Source of the DNA: SpSt-28 sp044343155
GTDB lineage: Archaea; Aenigmatarchaeota; Aenigmatarchaeia; CG10238-14; SpSt-28
Direction: 5' to 3'
Length of the DNA stretch: 15,702 nucleotides
Assembly (NCBI GenBank): GCA_044343155.1
Contig: JAVZSS010000012.1
Coordinates: 1-15,702, forward strand
Below, piece after piece: positions 5,517-12,003 of this stretch; the stretch's first letter is position 1; every line of letters starts with the position of its first letter. The notes under the pieces were generated by a model. It was given only the letters and a program-made list of their open reading frames with translations. It was not told the origin of the DNA and searched no databases. A program made the position numbers and the translations under genes.

Positions 5517-5993
5517 CTAAATTTTTTTAAGTTCTTTCATAATTCTTCTTCCTTTTGGAATTAAAGATTCAATATGATTTTCTCTTAAAATACCGGAGCC
5601 AAAAAAATCTTCTCCAAATTTTATTAAAACAAAATTGTTAACTTCACAATTAATTAATTCAACCCATTTACAATTTAATCCTTCCATAAATCTTTCAACG
5701 TTTTCTCTATCTAAAATTGCAATATTTTTATTGGCATATTTTCCAATCATTTGCGACCCCTCTACAGATAACTGAATTTTTTCATTTCTTTTAATTTTTC
5801 CAAAATACAAACCCAAATAGCTTGCTCTACTTATTATTTGAGAGTTAACATTAATTTTATTTAGAAGGTAAATTTTTCCTTCTTTATTTTTAAAAACACG
5901 GAAATTACTAAAATCTATAGAATAACCATAATTCTTTACTAAAATTTTCTCCAGATTTTGAATTTCGTTTTTATTCATTTCCTCAACTTGCAT
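5517..5993 (-). CDS. PUA-domain RNA-binding protein (partner of the m5C methyltransferase)
   Basis: This 158-residue protein resembles the C-terminal RNA-binding part of NOL1/NOP2/Fmu proteins and Nip7-like proteins. It has a mixed N-terminal domain with RASYLGLYFGKIKR (56-69), then LSVEGSQMIG (75-84), then a PUA fold (about 88-158) with the typical FGSGI (131-135) and the closing IPKGRR (145-150). The PUA domain would recognise structured tRNA or rRNA. It follows the NSUN methyltransferase in the same direction and overlaps it, so the pair probably acts as one enzyme split in two; that is inference. Start choice: the first ATG (5993) overlaps the methyltransferase by 19 bp and has no Shine-Dalgarno. 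Met6 (ATG 5978-5976) overlaps the methyltransferase stop as ATGA, the usual coupling arrangement, and would give 153 residues. Either is possible. Confidence 0.85.
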   Translation of the reverse strand: MQVEEMNKNEIQNLEKILVKNYGYSIDFSNFRVFKNKEGKIYLLNKINVNSQIISRASYLGLYFGKIKRNEKIQLSVEGSQMIGKYANKNIAILDRENVERFMEGLNCKWVELINCEVNNFVLIKFGEDFFGSGILRENHIESLIPKGRRIMKELKKI

Positions 5994-6892
5994 ACAAAAA
6001 ATCCCTCTGTTAGGTTATCGAATGGATAAAATCTTATAGCATATTCTGAATATTTATATTCCTTTCCATTATAGCTTTGAATCCCTCTTCTATATTTTAA
6101 GCCCTTTACTTCAATTTTTACTGGCTCTAAATTTAACTTTCTAACAGCATATTCAAGAATTTCTTCATTTTCTTCTGGATCAATTGAGCAAGTTGAATAA
6201 ACTATTTCCCCCCCATTTTTAACAACTTTTGATGCAGATTTTATTAGTTGTTTTTGTAGATTACTCAATCTTTTAACAATATGCTCACTCCAGAAATTCA
6301 AAACACTAAAACTACTTATAAAAGTCCCACTCCCACTACAAGGAGCATCTACTAAAACTTTATCAAACTTGATATTAATTTTTTCTATTTTTCTACCATC
6401 AATCATCGTAACTATAGTATTACATACCCCTATTTTTTGTAGATTGCATGATAAAGCTTCAATTCTTTTTGGAGAAATGTCATTAGCTATAATTAGACCA
6501 GAATTTTTCATTAATTCTGCAATAAAAGTTGTTTTTGAGCCAGGAGAGGCACAGAGATCTAAGATAATTTCATTTTCTTTTGGATCTAAAACTAAAGGAG
6601 GTACAAGACTTGCAGCGTCTTGTATATAAAAGTATCCTAGAAAATGCTCTTCAGCTTTGGATATTTTTTCTTCTGAATCAACAAAAAAAGCATTCCTATA
6701 CCAAGGAACTTCTTCTAGTTTCCACCCTTTTTTAATTAATCTTTCTTTTATTTTTTTAACATCCACTTTAAGAGTATTTATTCTAATAGTTTTTTTAGGT
6801 CTTATGTGTAAACACTCTTCTAATTTACAAAATTCTTCTCCCAATATTTCTTTAAATTTTTTTTCAAATCCAGGTAAAAATGCTATTTTCAT
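5975..6892 (-). CDS. NSUN/NOL1/NOP2/Sun-type RNA (cytosine-5) methyltransferase
   Basis: This 305-residue SAM-dependent enzyme methylates C5 of cytosine in tRNA or rRNA. An N-terminal domain with RPKKTIRINTLK (31-42) is followed by IQDAASLVPP (90-99) at the entry to the catalytic domain. Motif I is LDLCASPGSKTT (111-122), ND at 137-138 binds the SAM ribose, and D165 follows. Motif IV is DAPCSGSGT (182-190) with the release cysteine C185, and motif VI is STCSIDPEENE (233-243) with the nucleophile C235. The C-terminal block ends TEGFF (295-299); the His usually found in the preceding P-H is Phe here (F291). The length fits archaeal Trm4-type proteins, but the RNA target cannot be assigned. It lies 23 bp after the second platform-protein gene and overlaps the PUA gene. 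No Shine-Dalgarno is evident at its start. Confidence 0.93.
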   Translation of the reverse strand: MKIAFLPGFEKKFKEILGEEFCKLEECLHIRPKKTIRINTLKVDVKKIKERLIKKGWKLEEVPWYRNAFFVDSEEKISKAEEHFLGYFYIQDAASLVPPLVLDPKENEIILDLCASPGSKTTFIAELMKNSGLIIANDISPKRIEALSCNLQKIGVCNTIVTMIDGRKIEKINIKFDKVLVDAPCSGSGTFISSFSVLNFWSEHIVKRLSNLQKQLIKSASKVVKNGGEIVYSTCSIDPEENEEILEYAVRKLNLEPVKIEVKGLKYRRGIQSYNGKEYKYSEYAIRFYPFDNLTEGFFVCKLRK

Positions 6893-6915
6893 TTATTTAC
6901 TTTTTCTTTTATCAT

Positions 6916-7758
6916 TTAAGCTGAAAGTAGAGTAAAAACTATCATTCCAACAAAAATCATAAATAAGCTATGTTTAATTCCAGCAACTACATTACCTTCA
7001 GACATTTTACCAACACATAAGCCAGCAAATAAACCTTGAATTATTATTATATCTCTAAATGTATTTTTAAAGAATTGTGTTAAATCAGTTACTTGAATGT
7101 TTTGAGTTCCTGCTTGTGCTAAACTAGGAGTTCCTGAACTTATTCCTGGAAGTAAGAATTTTTCAATTGCAATTATTACTCCCAAAAAGACGAAGAAAAT
7201 TATGTAACCAGTAACTATTTGTCCTTGAAGATAAGTTGCTCTTTCTTTTCTCAACCTATCAATTTCAATTGTAACATCTGTTAAAGACTGAAAAGTATCT
7301 ACAACATTTCCACCAAACCTTTGTGCTTCAATTACTGAAGCTACAATTCTTGAAATAAGTTTGGATTTAGCTTCCTTAGAAAAAGCCATTAAAGCTTCAT
7401 CTATAGGAATACCCCATTCTAATCTATATGCAAGTTTTTTTATTATTGGAGTTAATTCTTTGTAATCATTATTAGAAACTGATTTTAAAGCATGAGGTAG
7501 AGTTAAACCTCCTCTTGAAGCTTCAACCAAATCTCTTAAGAATATTGGAAAATATGTTTCTATTCTTTTTAATTTTGTGTATACTGATATTTGATAAACT
7601 ACAATAGGAAGAATTATAATTAGTGCGGAAAATATATTTAAAAGAGAAGATACTAATAAAAATTCTGGTATTTTTGAAAATATGGAAATGTTAATAAAAA
7701 ATAGTAAGCCTCCAACAAAAATGCTTAAAACAATAATAATTAAAAAGTTCTTTTCCAT
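6916..7758 (-). CDS. Type II/IV pilus-like platform protein (T2SSF domain), second copy
   Basis: This 280-residue integral membrane protein of the GspF/TadC family forms the inner-membrane platform on which the ATPase acts. Two N-terminal helices (about 4-23 and 35-58) precede the cytosolic four-helix T2SSF domain (about 68-175, with FLRDLVEASRGGLTLPHAL and the later EAQRFGGNV), then come three helices at about 182-203, 236-250 and 262-279. The frame continues upstream to an ATG at 7839, but the start at 7758 is strongly preferred. It overlaps the previous stop as TAATG, has GGAGGT 9 nt upstream, and gives a protein that begins at the first membrane helix; the extra 27 residues would be an antiparallel-free overlap with the preceding gene and look like noise. 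A Ser/Gly/Thr-rich linker (206-222) lies between helices and may be extracellular. Confidence 0.9.
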   Translation of the reverse strand: MEKNFLIIIVLSIFVGGLLFFINISIFSKIPEFLLVSSLLNIFSALIIILPIVVYQISVYTKLKRIETYFPIFLRDLVEASRGGLTLPHALKSVSNNDYKELTPIIKKLAYRLEWGIPIDEALMAFSKEAKSKLISRIVASVIEAQRFGGNVVDTFQSLTDVTIEIDRLRKERATYLQGQIVTGYIIFFVFLGVIIAIEKFLLPGISSGTPSLAQAGTQNIQVTDLTQFFKNTFRDIIIIQGLFAGLCVGKMSEGNVVAGIKHSLFMIFVGMIVFTLLSA

Positions 7759-8627
7759 TACATTTCGACCTCCATTGTATGAAGGAATAGTAAAAATATA
7801 ATATTTATGGCTGGTACTAAAACATAGGTGCCAAGCCAAACCAAGTCTTTTATCGTAAATCCTCCTAATGTTGGTTGAATCATACTCATAATCGCAAGCA
7901 TAGCAACTAGGAAAAGGGGGGATGCAATTATTATACCAGTATAAAGCTCAGACATTAAATCTAGGGTTCTTATATATTTTTCTCTTTTTTTTCTATAATC
8001 AAATAAAGTTTGTTCTCCAACTGTTTTTAAATATAGCTTAATATTTCCTCCACTTTCTGTAGTAGTGACGAAACCAAGTAGGAGTTGTTGTAGGTCTTCA
8101 GAAGGAGTTCTATTTGCAACTTCTTTTATTGCAGTCATTGGATCTAATCCGAACTCTTCTATATTTCTTACAATTTTTTTAAATTCTTTAGATAGTTCGC
8201 CATATTCTTCAAATGTAGAGATTAGTTTGAACATTTGATATGGTGGTAAGCCAGAATCTACTAGTGCGCTCATATGAATCAAAACAAATGGTAAAGAATT
8301 TTCTATGTTTCTTTTTCTAGATGAAGCTCTTTGGGATGGGTAAAAATAGAGAAATATAAAACTTATTGCTGAAGTTAACATTCCAGCTAAAATTGAATAA
8401 ATTATGGAAATTGTTTTAGGAACAGAAAATATGGAAAGTAAAAAATAGGAAAAAATTGATACATAAAAAAAAGATAAGATAGATATAAAAATCATTAAGC
8501 TAGCATAACTTAGAAATGGCATTTTTAAACCAGATTTAAGATAAGATTCTTTAAGATATTTAAAAAATTCTTCGTTTTTTTCTATTAATGGAGTAAAAAC
8601 TTTTGTTATTGAAGATAATATTCCCAT
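7758..8627 (-). CDS. Type II/IV pilus-like platform protein (T2SSF domain), first copy
   Basis: This 289-residue membrane protein has an amphipathic N-terminal region (1-37), two long helices (about 39-68 and 71-96), a cytosolic T2SSF domain (about 100-225) and two C-terminal helices (about 228-250 and 262-284). In the T2SSF domain, LPFVLIHMSALVDSGLPPY (112-130) and TTESGGNIKLYL (189-200) correspond to the two conserved half-repeats. It starts 4 bp after the ATPase stop and ends at the start of the second T2SSF gene, so the three form one tight cassette. Archaellum-type platforms are usually single larger proteins; here two single-domain proteins probably form a heteromeric platform, as with TadB and TadC. 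The AATA repeats just before the start (8628-8640) leave no room for a Shine-Dalgarno. Confidence 0.9.
   Translation of the reverse strand: MGILSSITKVFTPLIEKNEEFFKYLKESYLKSGLKMPFLSYASLMIFISILSFFYVSIFSYFLLSIFSVPKTISIIYSILAGMLTSAISFIFLYFYPSQRASSRKRNIENSLPFVLIHMSALVDSGLPPYQMFKLISTFEEYGELSKEFKKIVRNIEEFGLDPMTAIKEVANRTPSEDLQQLLLGFVTTTESGGNIKLYLKTVGEQTLFDYRKKREKYIRTLDLMSELYTGIIIASPLFLVAMLAIMSMIQPTLGGFTIKDLVWLGTYVLVPAINIIFLLFLHTMEVEM
7768..7773 (-). promoter_or_regulatory. Shine-Dalgarno that fixes the second T2SSF start
   Basis: GGAGGT on the minus strand, 9 nt before the ATG at 7758-7756 and inside the last codons of the first T2SSF gene. It is the strongest Shine-Dalgarno in the window and selects this start over the upstream ATG at 7839. 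Confidence 0.8.
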
Positions 8628-8631
8628 TTAT

Positions 8632-10374
8632 TTATTTATTTTTTCTTTTCATAAGCATTAGTCCTAATAATTGAAAAGAAGGATATACTTTTTTTCTCTC
8701 TTCTATTTTTTCTTTTACCTCAATAGTCTTTTCTTCTTTTCTTAATTCTACTTCCTCTCCTATAATTTTCCAAAATTTTTCAGGAGTTTTATAGTATTCG
8801 TTAATATAGGAAGTAACTTGCACATAATCTTTAATATTTTGATTTTTTAACCAAATCAAGAATTTTTTTCTTCTCTCCAATTCTTTCATAACATCTTCAT
8901 AAGATAAACCCAAATTATTTGCTATTTTCTTTAGCTTAATGCTTTCGCCAACTTTTTCAAATTTATCTTCTCCAGCATTCCATCTAAAAACTGTAATGGT
9001 TTTAACATTACCATTTTCATCAACTTTTTCTATTTCTTCTATTTCTTTTACTCTTCTAGAGGCTTTTCCTTTTTCTTTTGCAAATGTCATAACAATAATA
9101 GCATCAAGACTTTCAAGTAAAGAAGGTGGTAGCTCTATTGGTGGTGTAATTAACCTTTTTATAACGTCTGAAGCAGAACCGGCATGAAATGTACTTAATG
9201 ATGCGTGACCAGAAGCAATTCCTTGGAAAAGGACATAAGCTTCTTCACCTCTTGTTTCTCCAACAATAACATAATCAGGATTTTGCCTAAAAGCTTCTTT
9301 CAATAAATCAAAAAGGGTTACTGAGCCATATTTTTCTCCAGAAGGTAAAGGAATTCCAAATCCTGGTCTAGCTAGGCCCGGTACCCAATGTTCATGAACC
9401 AATCTCAACTCTCTAGTATCCTCAATTGAAACTATTTTTGCTTCAGGTTTTATGAACATACAGATAGAATTAAGAAAAGAAGTTTTACCAGTAGCTGTAC
9501 CACCAACTACTAACATAGACGCCCTATGCTCTATTAAAAACCATAGATACGCTAAAATATCTTCGTTTACAGTTTTTAGTTCTAGTTGCTCAATAGGAGA
9601 AAAAGGTTTTTCTGTAAATTTTCTTATAGTAAAAGTACCACCTCTAGTTGCTACATCTTGAGCTAAAGTTGCAGCAACTCTCGAGCCATCTGGTAGTGTT
9701 GCATCCAAAATTGGTTCAGCATAACTTACATATCTTCCACTTCTTTGTGCTAACTTAATTATAAATCTTCTTAATTTTTCGCCATCACTAAAAATAATAT
9801 TTGTTTTTAAGCTACCAAATTTTCTGTGAACGACATAAACTGGAATATTGATTCCATCACAACTTATATCTTCAACATAAGGATCATTAAGTATTGTATT
9901 AATTTCGTTATACCCAATAAAATCTCTATAAACATAGTACATTATTTTAAGATATTGAGTTGATGTCAGTTTAATTCCCAAATCTTTAATTATTTTATTA
10001 ACATTGTTTTTTAAATATTCCAAAGACTTAGATTCTTCTTTTACTTCTTCCAAACTAACTTCAACCATTTCTATGAGTGTTTTACTTATTTTTTCATAGA
10101 TATTTTTTTCATTTTCATCTAGTTGAGGTTCTATTACATTATAAATCAATATTTTTTGATTTTCATCCCATTTAATATTAACATAAGAAAATGGCTCTAG
10201 TACAGGGTATGTGACATCTGTTTGTTTAATATCAGTAAAGGTTGGAAGCTCTTGAACTGTAGATATTTTTTTAATTACAAACCCTGGTAAAACTTCTTCT
10301 TTTGTAGTAGAAATTTCTAACAATTTCCTATAGCCAGCTCCCCTTAAACTTTTTATTTTTTCAATAATATTCAT
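8632..10374 (-). CDS. Secretion/pilus assembly ATPase, GspE/TadA/VirB11 type
   Basis: This 580-residue hexameric ATPase would power the membrane platform encoded directly downstream. An N-terminal domain (1-150) specific to archaeal homologues precedes the PAS-like N2 domain (about 150-250, with IGYNEINTILNDPYVEDISCDG and the EPILDATLPDGSRV region) and the RecA-like motor. Motor motifs are Walker A GGTATGKTS (291-299), Asp box EDTRELRL (318-325), Walker B YVIVGETRGEE (368-378) and His box GHASLSTFHA (389-398). All key residues are present, so it should be active. The C-terminal ~80 residues are charged and lysine-rich and may contact the platform. A weak TATA-like TTTAAAGATTAAA lies in the 29-bp gap after eS26. 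It could drive a type IV pilus, archaellum-like filament or pseudopilus; no pilin, peptidase or archaellum accessory gene is in the window, so the filament type is open. Confidence 0.94.
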   Translation of the reverse strand: MNIIEKIKSLRGAGYRKLLEISTTKEEVLPGFVIKKISTVQELPTFTDIKQTDVTYPVLEPFSYVNIKWDENQKILIYNVIEPQLDENEKNIYEKISKTLIEMVEVSLEEVKEESKSLEYLKNNVNKIIKDLGIKLTSTQYLKIMYYVYRDFIGYNEINTILNDPYVEDISCDGINIPVYVVHRKFGSLKTNIIFSDGEKLRRFIIKLAQRSGRYVSYAEPILDATLPDGSRVAATLAQDVATRGGTFTIRKFTEKPFSPIEQLELKTVNEDILAYLWFLIEHRASMLVVGGTATGKTSFLNSICMFIKPEAKIVSIEDTRELRLVHEHWVPGLARPGFGIPLPSGEKYGSVTLFDLLKEAFRQNPDYVIVGETRGEEAYVLFQGIASGHASLSTFHAGSASDVIKRLITPPIELPPSLLESLDAIIVMTFAKEKGKASRRVKEIEEIEKVDENGNVKTITVFRWNAGEDKFEKVGESIKLKKIANNLGLSYEDVMKELERRKKFLIWLKNQNIKDYVQVTSYINEYYKTPEKFWKIIGEEVELRKEEKTIEVKEKIEERKKVYPSFQLLGLMLMKRKNK

Positions 10375-10403
10375 AATTTTAATTGGATTTTTGACTTTAA
10401 TCT

Positions 10404-10688
10404 TTAAATTTGAAGGTGCTTCTTTCTTACACTTTTTCCAGGTTGAGCTATTCCTCTAAATCTTGCACAACTTGGACAAACATAATACTTTCTTTCAAAA
10501 GAGTGAACATACTTTGGATCTATTTGCTTTTTTAAGGTCGGATCGTTTATTGAAAATTTTCTTTTTAAAATGAAAGCTTTATACCTAGGTAATCTCCTTC
10601 CGCAAAAGCTACATTCCACTACCGTTTCGCTTCCTCTAGAATGCGTATGCTCATATTTTCTTCTATATGGTGCGGTACTAATCGGCAT
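10404..10688 (-). CDS. rps26e: 30S ribosomal protein eS26
   Basis: This 94-residue small-subunit protein has its zinc-binding cysteines in two pairs, CSFC (C26, C29) and CPSC (C71, C74). In eukaryotes eS26 sits at the mRNA exit channel next to the 16S/18S 3' end and contacts the message upstream of the start codon. The first knuckle followed by GRRLPRYKAF and the basic C-terminus (RKKHLQI) match the family. From memory, eS26 is usual in TACK/Asgard archaea and some DPANN but absent from most Euryarchaeota, so it is a mild taxonomic marker. It is transcribed divergently from FEN1 using a shared symmetric TATA box, without a Shine-Dalgarno, and heads the long minus-strand gene series that continues with the secretion ATPase. 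Confidence 0.93.
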   Translation of the reverse strand: MPISTAPYRRKYEHTHSRGSETVVECSFCGRRLPRYKAFILKRKFSINDPTLKKQIDPKYVHSFERKYYVCPSCARFRGIAQPGKSVRKKHLQI

Positions 10689-10709
10689 TATTTTTAATAG
10701 TTATAGAGG

Positions 10710-10717
10710 TTTATAAA
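10710..10717. promoter_or_regulatory. Palindromic TATA box shared by FEN1 and eS26
   Basis: TTTATAAA is its own reverse complement. It lies 20 bp before the FEN1 ATG (10738) and 21 bp before the eS26 ATG (10688), so one TBP site could serve both directions symmetrically. Both genes lack a Shine-Dalgarno, as expected for leaderless transcripts. Confidence 0.6.
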
Positions 10718-10737
10718 ATAAAATTTAAATGTGAAAT

Positions 10738-11772
10738 ATGGGAGTTCAGATTGGTTCAATTATACCAAAGAAAGAAATTGAAATTAAAGACCTTGTTGGT
10801 AAAAAAATAGCAATAGATGCTTTTAATGCATTATATCAGTTTTTGGCAATTGTTAGAGATAAAGATACAGGGGAGCCTTTAAAAGATAGTAAAGGAAGAA
10901 TAACTTCCCATTTGTCTGGCTTGTTTTATAGAACTGTAAATTTAATAGAAGAAGGAATAAAACCGGTTTATGTTTTTGATGGGGAACCACCAAAATTTAA
11001 AAAAGTTACTCAAGAAAGAAGAGAAGAAATAAAAAAAGAAGCTGAAGAAAAGCTAAGATTGGCAATTGAAGAAGGAAGAATAGAAGATGTTTTAAAATAT
11101 GCACAAGCTACAGCCAGATTAACTAAAGAGTTAGTTGATGATGCAAAAAAACTTTTAGAGTTAATGGGTATTCCATATGTTCAGGCTCCTAGTGAAGGGG
11201 AAATGCAAGCAGCTTATATGGCTAAAAAAGGAGATGTTTGGGCTTCCGCTTCTCAAGATTACGATTCTTTGCTAGTTGGCTCCCCTAGATTAATAAGAAA
11301 CTTAAATTTAACTGGAAGAAGAAAATTGCCAAATAAAGAGGTTTATGTTGAAATAAAACCTGAGCTAATAGAGCTTGAGGAAGTATTGAAAAATTTAGGT
11401 ATAACTAGAGAACAACTTATATTAATTGGTTTACTTGTTGGTACAGACTATAATCCAGAGGGAATAGAAAACATAGGGCCAAAAAAAGCATTAAAATTGG
11501 TTAAAGAAAAAAAGACACTTGAAAATATATTGAAAGAAATAGAGTGGAAGTTTGATGTGAGTGCTCAAGAGATTTATGACTTTTTCTTGAACCCTCCTGT
11601 TACTGATAATTATAATTTAGTTTGGAAAGAACCAAATGAAGAAGGTTTAATTAAATTTATGGTTGAAGAGCATAATTTTTCTGAAGAAAGAATAAGAAAT
11701 GCGATTGAAAAAATAAAGCAGGCTATGGAAAAACAGCAACAAAAAAGTTTAAGTAGATGGTTTAAAATTTAA
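10738..11772 (+). CDS. fen: Flap endonuclease 1
   Basis: This 344-residue structure-specific nuclease removes 5' flaps during Okazaki-fragment maturation and base-excision repair. The N-domain begins MGVQIG, whose free N-terminus must be close to the methionine for catalysis, which supports this start. The acidic metal ligands are all present: D27, D81, E153, E155, D174, D176 and D237. APSEGEMQAAYMA (150-162), SQDYDSLL (172-179) and GTDYNPEGIENIGPKKAL (235-252) are the I-domain and helix-hairpin-helix signatures. The extreme C-terminus has a PCNA-interacting PIP box, QKSLSRWF (335-342). The length and motifs are standard. It is a single-gene unit: divergent from eS26 with a shared TATA box, and convergent with eL37 with only 5 bp between stops. 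Confidence 0.97.
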   Translation: MGVQIGSIIPKKEIEIKDLVGKKIAIDAFNALYQFLAIVRDKDTGEPLKDSKGRITSHLSGLFYRTVNLIEEGIKPVYVFDGEPPKFKKVTQERREEIKKEAEEKLRLAIEEGRIEDVLKYAQATARLTKELVDDAKKLLELMGIPYVQAPSEGEMQAAYMAKKGDVWASASQDYDSLLVGSPRLIRNLNLTGRRKLPNKEVYVEIKPELIELEEVLKNLGITREQLILIGLLVGTDYNPEGIENIGPKKALKLVKEKKTLENILKEIEWKFDVSAQEIYDFFLNPPVTDNYNLVWKEPNEEGLIKFMVEEHNFSEERIRNAIEKIKQAMEKQQQKSLSRWFKI

Positions 11773-11777
11773 GGAAA

Positions 11778-11963
11778 TTAAAATCTTCTATTTCTTTGTA
11801 AATCGTGTGTTTGCCAAGAGTATTTTTTAATTTTACTGGTTTTTCCATATCCACAGGCAGAACAATATTTTTTATCCACTCTATATGAAGTCCTACCACA
11901 TCTTCTACATCTTATATGCAATACATGCTGCTTTTTTCCCATTGATGGCGTTCCTTTTACCAT
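11778..11963 (-). CDS. rpl37e: 50S ribosomal protein eL37
   Basis: This 61-residue large-subunit zinc-ribbon protein is buried in rRNA near domain I. The start MVKGTPSMGKK matches the family's KGTPS-x-GK opening, so the first ATG is chosen over the second (residue 8). Two cysteine pairs bind zinc, CRRC (C19, C22) and CSAC (C34, C37), followed by the conserved basic YSW (49-50 region) and an Arg-rich tail. It lies 40 bp after the Rad50 stop in the same direction. The gap is AT-rich and may hold its own promoter; a GAGGTGT stretch about 10 nt before the ATG on the minus strand is a good Shine-Dalgarno candidate. Confidence 0.96.
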   Translation of the reverse strand: MVKGTPSMGKKQHVLHIRCRRCGRTSYRVDKKYCSACGYGKTSKIKKYSWQTHDLQRNRRF

Positions 11964-12003
11964 TTTTTATACACCTCAATTACTTTAATATATTTTTCAA
12001 TTT

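Noticed and set aside
6369..6935. Two plus-strand frames opposite the m5C methyltransferase
   Set aside because: Antisense shadows of conserved motifs I to IV; no start signals and no recognisable domain.
7759..7839. N-terminal extension of the second T2SSF protein (ATG at 7839)
   Set aside because: It would overlap the first T2SSF gene by about 80 bp and its 27 residues look unlike a signal or helix, whereas ATG 7758 has GGAGGT at 9 nt and a TAATG overlap.
6916..10374. Archaellum operon
   Set aside because: No archaellin or other archaellum accessory genes are adjacent, and the platform is split into two single-domain proteins.
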